DNA of 64,000 nucleotides, from NCBI GenBank assembly GCA_019916065.1, contig CM034237.1, forward strand, positions 24,727,340 to 24,791,339, written 5' to 3'. The position numbers were made by a program, and so were the translations under genes. The stretch comes from Vitellaria paradoxa. Lineage: Eukaryota > Streptophyta > Magnoliopsida > Ericales > Sapotaceae. A model generated the notes under the pieces. That model was not told where the DNA came from. It saw nothing but the letters and a program-made list of their open reading frames with translations, and did no database searches. Each line of letters begins with the position of its first letter. The first letter of the stretch is position 1. Shown piece after piece: positions 43,642 through 56,100 of this stretch.

Positions 43642-44641
43642 GGTATTAAAAAACGCTGTTACGTAGTATCGCCCGTTACGTAACAGAAATAGATTCCTCT
43701 ACGACCGTTAAAGTCACGTTACACAGTTACACAGTGTGAAACAGTAATCACACCGTAATTGTTATTCTCGAAAATTGAATTTTGATGTTAGTATAATATA
43801 CAATTTGAATGTATTACATTTGAGTATATTACATTATTTTAATTATAATCAAAATTTTACATTAAAATATTATGTAATTTATATTAATTATTTTAAAAGT
43901 TATTAATTAAGAATTATTATTATACTAAATAATATCAATTGAACATTGTATATTAAAAATTATTAATTAAGTATAATTGTAATACAATAACTGAGTAAAA
44001 AAATATTAATTAAATATAACTAATAATATCGGTATATTAATATTATATGATTTATATTAGTTATATTAAAATTATTAATTAAACATAATTATTATACCAT
44101 AATATATTAACAAAAATATTAATTATATTAAAAAGTATATTAAATTATAGTTGTACAAATTTAGTTTAATATAATTATGTTAATCCTTATTAATTAAGCA
44201 TAACTGCTATAACGTAATATATTAACAAAAATATCATTTAAATATAATTATAATAATATATTACATAATTTATATTTGTTATATTAAACATTATTAATTA
44301 AATATTTTGTTAATCAATTAATTTAATTTATGATTTTGTCTATAAAAAATATAACACCAAATACATATATTTTGATGACACAAAATAATGAAATAATATA
44401 ATATAAATTTTATTTTGTAGGGTAACAATGTCACCTTAATTAAGTGTTGAGAAATATTTGACTATATTTATACATTTTAATTGTTAAAATATCAAAAACG
44501 ACCTAATTTAGCTTAATGATGAATTTAAAAAAAAAAATCCCGTACTCGATTTCCATTTTCGCTACGTAACACCTATTAAATCTCGTTTCTGCGTTACCAC
44601 GACTGATACCGTTACGACATCCGTTACCGCTTTTTAAAACC
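43642..44641. mobile_element. 1-kb AT-rich element with GTTACG-rich terminal inverted repeats
   Basis: The left end GGTATTAAAAAACGCTGTTA pairs with the inverted right end GGTTTTAAAAAGCGGTAACG. Both subterminal parts carry several CGTTAC/GTAACG motifs. The roughly 750-bp interior is almost pure A/T with many TATTAATTAA-like repeats and no frames. No target duplication was clear. The superfamily is undetermined. Confidence 0.65.
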
Positions 44642-44752
44642 ATGTCACATACATAAAGGCATTCCAACAACAATCCACGTGATGTAGAAGCATTTTTAAA
44701 ACCATGCCACGCACATAAATGCATTCCAACAATCCACATGATGTAGAAACAT
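44633..44752. repeat. Tandem duplication at the right edge of the 1-kb element
   Basis: Two copies of a roughly 60-bp block (TTTTTAAAACCATG ... GATGTAGAARCAT) lie at about 44633-44693 and 44694-44752. The block includes the last bases of the transposable element end, TTTTTAAAACC. Confidence 0.75.
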
Positions 44753-45154
44753 TCGTTTCACATGGCTAATTAGAATTCATTCCAAGTACCAAGTAGGAAG
44801 GGCTCCGTGCTGGAACAGTGTGTCCTCGGTCTCAGTCCGGAATTCTAATATCCAAGTCGCATTTCATTGTTTCTGATGGAATGGCTTATGCTGCAATGGA
44901 TAAAGAGCTTCCCTTGTAGCAATGTTGAACCTGCAGCAAACTCCTGTATTAGGAAATTAATGTAAATCTCTGTTTCTATTTGTTTTAATATAAAATATTC
45001 TTTGAAGAACACTTTTATCTATGTTTAAAGAAAAATATTTTTCAAAAATATGAGTAAATATGTTTTTCGGAAAATATTTTACATTAAAATAAATAGAGTC
45101 TTGTTATATTGATTAACTCAAAACTTGTTACTTTCACATTGCAGTTCAGCATTA

Positions 45155-45413
45155 GGCTTTGTTTGGGAAAAAAAATTAATTTTTATTTATTTTTTATTAT
45201 TTATTTATTTATTTATTTATTATTATTTTATAGTTAGTTAATAAAACGATTAACATTTTAGTGGCTAGTTTTTTTTTTTTTTGTTAATTTGATATTTTTA
45301 TCTTTCATGGTTTTAAAAAAAAAAATTAAATATAAGAGGGTAATTTATATCATTTCAAAAAAAGTTATAAAGTTGAGTAGCTAAATTTTAATTATCCATT
45401 GCCAAACTGAGCC
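45155..45413. mobile_element. MITE, family 2
   Basis: The ends GGCTTTGTTTGGG and, inverted, GGCTCAGTTTGGC form short imperfect inverted repeats around about 260 bp of AT-rich DNA. No target duplication was clear. Confidence 0.5.
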
Positions 45414-45550
45414 TCAATTAGAATACCTAAACTAGCTAAAAACAGTAGGGGTTTGAAAGAAAGGCCACATTAATTAATGATCTCGCATTCAGCTCGAAAC
45501 AAAACAAAGGTTAGGGCACCATATGTCAAAACTAAGGCTGTGAAGATTGT

Positions 45551-46050
45551 GGCAGTGTTTGGTTTGTTAGAAACTAACAAAATTTTTCAAAAATCTCTCA
45601 AAAATTTTTAAAAATTTCAAAAACTTTTTAACACATTTTATTCATCTTATACGTTGTGAAATTTCTATAAATTTTTGTATATATTTATATATCCTAACAA
45701 ATTTCTACAAGCTCCAATATCTTTTTTACAAACCCAATAACTTTTCAATAAATTTTAACAAATCTGACATAAATTCGTAAAAACGGACCAAGAAAACCAT
45801 TTCAACGGTTTCCCTATCCAACTTTTTCACACAGATATCAAGCAACTTTTAAAAAAATTCTGACATAAATTCGCGAAAACGGACCGAAAAATCATTTCCA
45901 CGATTTTTCTCTCCAACTCTTTACTGTAAAAGTCCAAAAATTATACTATTTATCTTCAAAAAAACGTAATTTGAATTAAAATTACAAAACACTAGAAGTT
46001 ACCTTAAATCACATAATTTCCTTTTTTTTTTTGTCACTTTAAACACTGCC
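45551..46050. mobile_element. MITE, family 1-like, 500 bp
   Basis: A perfect 10-bp terminal inverted repeat, GGCAGTGTTT ... AAACACTGCC. The interior has a duplicated block (about 45756-45830 and 45855-45925) with CTGACATAAATTCG and AAAACGGACC, and the TTTTTGTCACTTTAAAC end shared with other family 1 copies. Confidence 0.65.
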
Positions 46051-46420
46051 TATATATAACTTAGGTCTTAGAAATGAGGCAACTACTTTAAAATTATGTA
46101 AACATTATCAAAATAAAAAATGACAGATGAAAATTATCTTCTGTTTTTTTATAACTTCACGCATTTACAAGGCAACTTTATTGGGGAATTTATAAACCTT
46201 ATAAAATTAAAAATGACAAATAATAGTTAGTTATATAGTATAAATATTGTGTTTATGTTGCTTTTTATGGAAGATATGAAACGTTGAAGAAGGGCTTAAG
46301 CCCTAGGCCTTCACTGACACTTAAGCTATGCAACGAAGGACATATTTGAAGAGGACTTTCAATGGAGTAGCTGCAGTGGAGTATAAAGGGGGAATAGGGG
46401 GAAAAGTTGCTTTACTAAGG

Positions 46421-46562
46421 ATGCGTTTGGTATATACACAAAAAAAAAAAAAAAAAAACTCTAACAACTTCTAAAAACTTTTATCACATCAACTTTTTTT
46501 ATTTCACTGTACGAATTACGAATTATAACATTTCTCACTTTTTATCACTTCAAACACTATGT
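46421..46562. mobile_element. Short MITE, family 1
   Basis: It starts ATGCGTTTGGTA and ends TATCACTTCAAACACTAT, with the same ACGAATTACGAATT interior as 28031-28182. Confidence 0.5.
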
Positions 46563-49500
46563 AAAACTGTCATGCCCTTAGTTTACTCAAGAGTGAAAGA
46601 TATGGGAAAATAGGGCCAAATATTACTCAAGTTAAAATTGTTGAATTTCTAAGGTCAAGGCACTATGACAAGATGTACAAAGTTTATTGTTGTTTGAACC
46701 AAAGAAGGACAATATGATACAAGCAACAGAACAACTAAAATAGGTCCATGTAAGGGTGCGGTTGGAAAGCATCTTAATTTTTCAATTTCTAACTATTTAA
46801 ATTTTTTATTTTTATATTTTTTAAAATGATCAAATTTATCTTTTTATATTTTTAACTTATTTTAAATTATGAAAGGTAAAAATGTTAAATTAATAAAAAG
46901 TTAAAAAAAGTCAACTTTTTCCTTCCCAAATACCAAAAAAAAAAAAAAGGCTTTTTAGTAGCTAATAACTAGTAGTTAGTTAATTTTTTCTTCCCCAACC
47001 CAACCTAAGAAAATAATTATTAAAGAGTGCAATAGTAACTGAAAATAACATTTAAACCATATAATCTTCATTCTTCCAACATAAGTACAAAATACATATT
47101 ATGTCTAAAATACCCTAGGAGCCCACAATTCAACTACAACAACAAGCCATTTAGTTTGAACAAGAATAGACCACAAATGTATCAATTATAAGCATCATTT
47201 ACTACTTCCAAAGTAATTTGAATAAGCGGAATACATAACTAATTTGACCACTTCAGTTTAGATTAATTCGAATCTCTATCAAAATCAGTTCAATTGTTAG
47301 TCAAAATTTTGACAACACGATATTTTTGGTTAGATTCTCAAGTTAGTACAACTCTCTTTCTCTCCTCCTCCAAACTTCTTCCTAGGAATCCCCAATCATA
47401 ACTTCCTTGTGGGCATCGCAATCTAAGCGTGCTTCTATTTTTTTTTCTTTTCCATTTTCATTGCAATTCTCTCAAGATCTAATAGTTTGGTACCATAATT
47501 GCCTTTGTTGAGCAAGTTCTCCAATGACCATTGCATTGGCAAGTTCGCTCTTGATGATTTTCGTATTTCTCATATTTCGATCTAAATCAGCTAGCTGATT
47601 TCAGGTTCAGGTACACATGATTAATCCACTTCAAGCTCCATTCTATAGAAATTATATCAGTAGCAAAAGTTTGTTTAAAATCCTAAATATTTTTACTTAA
47701 TAATATTGCTTTATAAATAAATTAATTAATAAAATCCTTTTTGTTTGTTGTTTGAGTTTGCCTTGATTTCACAACTTTTGGTTGATATGTATGTGAATGT
47801 AATATTTGTGACTATGTTTAGTTTTAATTTATCTGATAAAAAAATAACGATAAAAATGTTGATTGTTTTAAATAAAAGACTTCAAATTGTAGATGGATGT
47901 GATTGAAAAATTTCACATGTAATTCATCCCCTAGAATCATTACCCAATTTGAACAAAAGGTATTTTTCCATACAAGGTACTTTAAAAAATGTTAAAAGGT
48001 GAAAATAAACCTAAAGCACGTAGTGCAAAGGTTATTATTGGTAATAAGGGTTATGAGTGAGTAGAAATTGCATTTTTAGGCGGAGATAGAAATTTATTTG
48101 TTTGTTATTTGGGAGATACCTAATTTTGACATGACCAGTCAAGTAGCCGATTGTGACCGTTAGATTTTTTATTAGTGATATTCGTTGGATGCATTTGATG
48201 CAGTACTCGTAAAAGTTACTAGTTTCCATGACTAGGGATAGAGAAGGATATGAATATGATTAGCCCAAAAGCATTTTAGATAAAACCCTTTTATCTAATG
48301 TTATAACGATGGACAACTTCTCTTGCTTATATTGGAATGTTGTGTTTTGGATTTATTTATTTATATCTTATTCATTCTAGTGACTCTTAAATATTAAAGT
48401 GTTAAAAATACATGAAACCAGTATCGTTATAAGGTTTAATCCCGATTCTTTAAAATCTAAATCTGAGATATTTACCATTGTGACACAAATTTTATTATGG
48501 TATAAAACTGTAGCATTAAATTAATTAATATATAAGTGAAATAGTTACAATAGCGAACTATTACAGATTGTTGTAATTATAATTTTATATTATTTAGTTA
48601 TGATTATATGAATTATTTATTGTATAAATAATATATCACCTAATCATGTTTATTTTGTTAGGTCACACAATCTAATATAGTATTGTGACCACTACATAGG
48701 CACCTAATAGATTTTGATTATTGGGCTTTGGCAACTCACCTTACTGTGGGAAAATTTTTTAGGATAGTGAGGACAGGTCTACTGAAGAAGAATTAGAGAG
48801 AAATAATTTCTCTTAAAATTTTACTAGAACAATAGTTTATTTTTCGTTTTGTCTAACATAGGAATACTCTATTAAGGATTTTAGTCTGTAACAATTTTTA
48901 TTAGATAGTTGTAATAATTAGATTTAGATCTGATTTTTATTATTTTGGTATATAATATTACAAGTGCAGTGGGAAAGATTAAACAGTTATATAAACTATA
49001 TTTTCATTTTTATCTTTTTTTGTACTCTGTAGTTGATTTCATTATCGGCTCAGATTAATAGCTAAAAATTTATTAAAATGATAAATTAAGCATTTTAAAT
49101 ACCCAAATTATTCTCACATGATATTTTTAAGTTTAAAAGAAATTTAGAGCGTAAAAACTTGGGATCAAATACTTATACTTTTATTCTTAAATTACTCTTA
49201 GAATTTTGGATTGTGAAAAATCGAACAGTGAAAATTCAAATTTTCGGATTGTCAAAAGCGAGACACTCCAATATTTATTCTCAAAAAAAGAAAGGTGCCA
49301 CCTGACAAGTCAAATCCCTTCAACAATTTTGTAATAGGAATAACAAAATTAAAAATTTATTTTCTCTTAAATGTGTCAATATCCAAATAAAAATCTACCT
49401 TACACAATTTTTTAACAAATCCCTCCCCACAATATACTATTCCAACCCTATAAAAAAAAAGAAAGAAAGAAAGTGAGATTGGATTCCCAATCGATCAAGT

Positions 49501-49800
49501 CCTCTATTTTCCCCTTTCGGGGCAGTACTCTTTATTTGTTAAATTCTCAATCATTGTCTCTATGAGCTATAAAATCGATATTCTCAACCTTTAAAAAGGA
49601 AAAAAAAATATTCAGTTTATCTGTCTGTATTCTATTTTAATTTTTAACTGAGCATAGTTTTGCTAAGCTCAATTAAAAGCCCTTAGAGATACCTGTGTAT
49701 TGGCATTCCAACTTGATCACCAAGAGAATTAGCATCGGTATATTCGAATATTTCCCTATAATCCCAATCCCTTTCTTTACTTCCCTCTATAATAAATATA
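46563..49800. other. Intergenic DNA upstream of the TOM1-like gene, no gene recognised
   Basis: AT-rich, with short frames that lack domains. 46753-46930 begins GGTGCGGTTGGAAAGC and may be a further MITE. A segment at 48660-48690 (GTCACACAATC ... GTATTGTGAC) is a small imperfect inverted repeat. Confidence 0.4.
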
Positions 49801-50002
49801 ATAATAAACTCTGAACCCTACTGTAGTCCACTATACTTCAATACAACAGAGTTGGTCCCGACCACAAAAAGCCGCCAGAAAAAACTGCTCGTCCCAGGGG
49901 CGAAGAAGTTTAGGTGAGAGCGAGCAAAGCCCAAAGCTCCCCTATTAGCATATCCATCGCCTCTGCCAAGACCGTCTGGTGAACAAAACACACACACACA
50001 CA

Positions 50003-50055
<53 letters not shown>

Positions 50056-50154
50056 GCTTTTCTTTGCTGTCTTTGTATATATCATTCTGTGTGGGTAGAT
50101 ATTGACATTCCTTGAGCTTCCACTGGTGCAGAGGCTCTGGTGGGATTCAGCGGA
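49785..50154 (+). promoter_or_regulatory. Probable core promoter and 5' UTR of the TOM1-like gene
   Basis: A TATA-like CTATAATAAATATAATAAT (49788-49806) precedes less AT-rich DNA (49810-50154) that looks like a leader and includes the compound microsatellite. An ATG does not occur in the last 50 bp before the start codon at 50155. The transcription start is inferred only. Confidence 0.5.
49988..50055. repeat. Compound microsatellite (AC)n(CT)n(GT)n in the probable 5' UTR
   Basis: About nine AC units, about eighteen CT units and about seven GT units in a row. The AC and GT arms are complementary, so the transcript could fold into a stem with a CU-rich loop. It lies about 100 bp upstream of the TOM1-like start codon. 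Confidence 0.9.
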
Positions 50155-53100
50155 ATGAGGAGATTGCCACTGGGTTTCCCTCCAATTGACTTGGGAGCTC
50201 TGTTTGCCAACTGGTGGGATGAGATCAACGATTCTTCTCAGTGGCAAGACGGGATATTCTACACTCTCTGTGCCGCTTATGCCCTAGTTTCTTCTGTCGC
50301 CCTAGTACTCCTCTCTCTCTCTCTCTTTCTGTGTGATCTTGTGGGTGTTCAATTTAATTTTGTGTTTGTTCTGTATATTTTGGAATATTTGGTTGCTGAG
50401 GAAAAGAAAAAAGAAAAGAAAAGTGGAGTTATGTTTTCGAATCCCCGATTAATTCCATTGTTTGAGAGCTGGAGCTTACCTCAAATGTGGGAGGTCCACT
50501 CATCAGCCCCTAGTTGACGTGACAACCGGAATTGGGAACTCACTATATAACTTGAATGATAAGAAAATTCAAATCCAAAGGCAGCACATTTTTCTGACAA
50601 ATCAAATGCAAGATTAGTGGGTTTCAGTTTTGTTATCTTTCAGTGACTACCATTCCAGTTTTGTTTTCTTTCAGTGGCTACCATTCCATATTATTGGGGT
50701 AGTCAAAATTCCCTCTTCCTCTGAGGGCCTGTTTGCTGGTAGAAATTGAATCAATCCACTTAGGATTCAATAATTCAGGTTTGGATTAACCTAGGCGTAG
50801 GCATTGAATACAATGGGTTCTAAATCTCTCAATTTTATACAAGGCCATTCCATCTTTTAAAAGAATGATCAATTCTAACATTTAATGTAGAAAGCAAAAT
50901 TTCTAGTTTTGTGAGTTGTTCCATTATTACTGTCAGACACATCTAATTGTCTAAAAAGCCCAGGGCATGTTTTTGAGACAACCAAATGAGCAGCCCTTAA
51001 TCAATTGCTTCATTGGGAGATGAAATTGATCATGGTCTCTCTATTTAAATCGTTTTTTTCTCTGAATTTAATGAAATCTGAGATCTAATTCATGCCTTGA
51101 CAATGAACGGTGGGTCACCTTCTATCTTGAACGTGTTGTAGTCTGTGAAATAATTTATGATTTTCTGGTAAATTCTGGATTACTCAACGTAAAAATGGAT
51201 TGATGCATCCTTTCTGTTGTCTTATTCTACTTAGTGTAAGTATTCCTGATTTTTGAATTACTTGAATGTTGATTAATTTCTGAAACATCGATTTCTGACT
51301 TTGAGGCATTAATTCTATTTGATACAGAAATTTTCATATCAAGTTTATACCATAATCTGTGTGTGTATGCACCTCTGCACCTCTGGTTGGAACTCCTACT
51401 TGTAAGGTCTTGGTTTTATTGTTGGGAAGTTATATTTTGAACTTTGTATATTTGATGATCAAATACAGATTCAATTAATAAGGATTGAACTGAGAGTGCC
51501 TGAGTATGGTTGGACAACACAAAAGGTTTTCCATCTTATGAACTTCATTGTAAATGGGGGTAAGGATTAGAGTCTTGGTTAGTATTTTGTCATTTGGATA
51601 TTATTATTAGCTTAACTGTAAAATGTTTATTTCAGTGCGAGCAATTGTGTTTGGATTTCACACACAAGTGTTTCATTTGCACCCCAAGGTAAGTTTTCCT
51701 CTCTTCCAGAATGCATTTTATTTCAGATAAACCTAGCATGGTTGATGGAATCATCCTTACCTCACTGTACGGTTATTATTGGATAGGCTACAGTTTTATG
51801 AAGCTTTTCAATGCACATTGTTGTGTTTTTCATACTTTCTGCATCTGGCCTTATTGCTTTCATCTTAAGACCTTATAATTTGGAAATTTCTTTGCTTTCT
51901 TCTCTTATCTTATTTTGGTAATGCAGTGATTAAGGAATTTTAAACAGCCTATCAAAAAGAAAAGAAAACATTCTTGAGGTGTTCCTTCGTGTTTTAGTCA
52001 CTTCCAAGTTTTGACTAAATAGGATATAGTAGCTAATAGCCATATTCCACATCTAGTGCATTGATTAATGAAGGAACAGTGGAGATAAGGGAAGAAACTG
52101 GGGTGTTCATTCTGGTTTATTGTATCTCCTAATGAATGAAGTGGAAATACATTTCCTGCCTAGTGGAGTTTGTGCTACATTGGCAGTTGAGAAAACTATT
52201 TTGTTGTTCTTGAATTCTTGTGATTAATTGCTTCATGATTTTTGACTTTCTTGTGTTTACTGTTCGTCTATGAAGTAAACTCTCTGTAAATGGCTGATCA
52301 TTCAAGGAATCAAGAGTCTTCAAGCTATTCAATTTATAAAAATTTTGTTCAAGAAGCTAGTTTTCACATTCGAATTTGCCCCCCCCCCCCCCCCCCCAAA
52401 AAAAAAGTCCTTTGCTCAAATTTCTTAGAGTAAATGTCAACTAGTTGAGTAAAACCCTTTTGGAGATTATTCATCCCAAAAAAAAAAAAAAAAAGAACGT
52501 TACCGTGGCTTATCAAATAAAAGCTGAGTGACTTAAAATGAGAATGTACTTTCTTTTTTCATTATCTGGGACCTAACATCCTAAAGACTTCTATGCTGAC
52601 GTTGATTAGCTGTATCTTTGACCAGGTACTAATTTTGGTGCTATTGGATCTTCCCGGACTTCTGTTTTTCTCAACTTACACACTTCTTGTCCTCTTTTGG
52701 GCGGAGATATATCACCAGGCAAGTAAAAGCTATACAGTAGTTGAGCCATAGGCAGTATCTATGATTCTAAGGATTGTCCCTCATTTAAGTCAGGATCATG
52801 CTCTTTGAATGTAATTTTCCTTTTAAATATCAGCATGTAATTTTAGTTTTAATTCTCTTTTTATCAATGAGCAGGCAAGAAGCTTACCAACAGATAAGCT
52901 CAGGATTGTTTATGTCTCAATAAATGGTGGAATGTACTTTATACAGGTAAGCTGCACCTTTATTTTATTATTTGCGTGTGATTTGCTACTAGCATGGGGA
53001 ATAAAAGATATTATTGGCTGATTGATTAACAAGGATCTCCAATATTGATAGTAGTCAGGCAGACGTGTATCATGTCATCCTGTGGCACATGCGTGTTTTC

Positions 53101-56100
53101 ATCATTGCCTAAAGTATTTGTTCTATCTGCATAATTCTAGCTCTTTTGAGGAATGGTTACCATTATTGGTTTTGATTTATGGACCCTGAAATTGCAAAAT
53201 CTTTGCAAATAGCCAATACAAAAAGCTACAAAAAAATAAGCTGCAATCAAATCTGCAATACTCCAATCTCAGATTAGATGTAAGGGCTTGTAGATCTAAC
53301 ATGAAACCAAGCAAATAATTCACACAAGACAAAAGATTTTTCACTCGGAAAACTCATTTAACAAAGGAGAAAAATTTTGAATCCTTAACGCGAATCAGAC
53401 TTCAACAAAACTTCACTATGAATTAAAGGTTACAAGGATTTCACCCGAGAGAATATAAGTTTTCTCAACTGTGAAGTTTGAACCGCTCCTACCGCTATAG
53501 AAGTGCTCTCCCAATCTAGTAGACAACCCTAGATCTGAGATTCAAAAAGAAAGGTGGTTTTCCAACGAAATCTAAGAAATGAGGCGTGGATAATCAAGAT
53601 TTGATGGCCTCTTTTGTGTTTTTGCTCTCAAGGGAATGATAGATTAGGTTTAGGGCAAGAGCTTAGGGTTTAAGGAACGTTTTTAGGTATTTATAGATGG
53701 AAAATAATTAAAAAACAGATCTGGTCACTGTACAGAAAAACAGGGCAGGTTTTGCAGGCAGAGCCAGGGATTCTCGCAGGCAAGAGTTGCTCATGAACTG
53801 CAGCCAAGCATTCTGGAGTTTGAACAGCAGGCTTCGCGCACAGAGCCAATGATTATCATAGGCGCAAGCTGCTCGCTAACTGCCAGCCAAGAACTATGAA
53901 ATTTTCAACCCTTTGTACAGCAGTTCTTGGGTGGAACTTCTCGTGAACTGCTCATGAAGTACAAAAACCTCTTGAATCAGAACCCATCCATACTCCAATC
54001 ATTCTACCATTAAAAGCTTCACTCAAACATCCCTCAAATGAATTTATGAAGTATCCAAACACTCTTTAGCAAATGTTCAAACACTTTTTATATGAAGATC
54101 ACGAACAATTGGACGATATTGTGACATCTTAAACAATAATGTTGCTAATCAAATACAATCAAATTATTTGCTTGAGAATTGCCAACACAAATAAAATTCT
54201 AAACAAGAACTGGCAGGCCTTGTTCTAAGTTGGTGTTGGATTCTGATAAAGATAATATGGCTGATGTTTGTGCACATTAAGCATTGTTGCTAAAAACATA
54301 AGATACACAATAAGTATCGTCAAATGGTGTTGGGTCTGATTATATTAGTGTTTCCTTGATGGGCTGATTGTATTTGGATCTCTTCGATGCTTATTTGATT
54401 TGTTTTAATAAAATTTACTTATCTTTTTAAAAAAAAAATGTATCGTCAAATGGTGATTTCGTGTTTGTGTGTATTGCTTTCCTGTATCACTTTTGCAGAA
54501 AAAATGTTTGAGATACGTGTATTGTCCAATATGGCAGGAATCGTAGAAGAAATTAAATTGTTTGGGTTTTCAGTTATGAATTTTTAATCCTGAATCAAGA
54601 ATGTTTGACAATTCTTGATTCATTTGGGTTTAGCAAATATCTTTCGCCCCTCTAGGGGTTTTGTGGTTCCCTGTTCACACTTTTGCCTGTTTACTTCCCC
54701 CCCTGACTTGATAATTCTTCATTCATTTGTCTAATTTGTTGTGGAGGTTGAATCCAAATAGAAATTAGAGAAGAAGACACCATATGAAAAGTTTAATGAC
54801 AATTAAATTGCACAATCTGGGATTACATGAGTTACCTATATAGGGCCTTCTTAGCAGTCTTTGTGCATCTTGTGCCACATTAAAGAGGAGTAACCTTGAT
54901 GTGTTTTGGTGCTCAAACCTTGACACTGATTTCAAATGAATGCTTTCATGACGTATTCTACTTAATGAGGGGCAATTTAGAGCACGGGATCTCACATTGG
55001 GTTTTGGGGAGGGTGAGATGTATGTAATCTTACAGTTTTTTTACAAAGGGGCTGTTTTTGGAGTTTGAACCTATGACCCTCAATTCGCAATGGAACCTCC
55101 TTACTGCTTCTCTAAGGCCACCTTTCTAATATTCTATTTGTCAAAAAGCCCAACAACACTTAAGAAGAGGGGTCTCAACCTTAAAACCTAGGTATTATGG
55201 TGAGGGAAGTACATCTCTTATATGGGAGAAATAACTTTTCTCTTGGGTCTATATGGGACAACTTCTAACAGCCCCCTTCATGTTGGCCTGCATGGATATA
55301 GGCACAATATGGATTATGGTGAGACCCAATTGAAAACCTGCTCTGATACTATGTCAAGAAGCCCAATAACACTTAAGAGGAGGGACCTGAACCTTAAAAA
55401 CCTAGATATTAAGGTGAGGAAAGTCTATGAGAAATAAACTTTCTCATGAGGACAACTTCTAACACTATTTAATATCACTATTATTTTAGCAGCTATTTAT
55501 TGGAAGTTCTCTCAGTCTCTGTGTGCACGTTTATGTGGGAATTTTATTCTTTGGTTAGAGTGGGCTGTAACTTGGCTCACTTTTTAACATTCTCACTTTG
55601 GGAAAAGTTTACTCAACAAACTTAACTAGTTGACAATTATTTTGTTTGAAATTTATTTGTTTGAGTTTTACACTTTTTAGAATTCTCTACCACAGGCTAG
55701 ATCATGAGTTCTTCTTCTGTATGGGTAAGGCAGGAGGTTTTGTTCCATTCTTTGCCACAAGTTGCAAGAAAGTATAGCTGCTTATGCTGTAATATAGTGC
55801 TTTAAAATAAGTAAAACAAGCAGCCTTAAGTGAACCCCTTGGGTCCAGGGAACAAATAGCTTTTTAGATGTTCTCTACACTTTCTAAGTGACTCGTTTAT
55901 AATAAAATAGTTAATGGTTTCAGGTATGTATCTGGATATATCTTTGGATAGATGACAACAGTGTTGTAGAATGCATTGGAAAGATATTCATAGCAGGTTA
56001 GACATCTTATCAACTCTTCTATGTGAGACACAAGATTCATTTGTGGAGATTGAAAATTCTTTTGAATCGTCTTTTACAGTCTTCAATAAGTATTGCCAAA

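Noticed and set aside
50140..50154. Upstream extension of the TOM1-like protein from a GTG
   Set aside because: Plant nuclear genes start at ATG; the ATG at 50155 gives the family's usual N-terminus.
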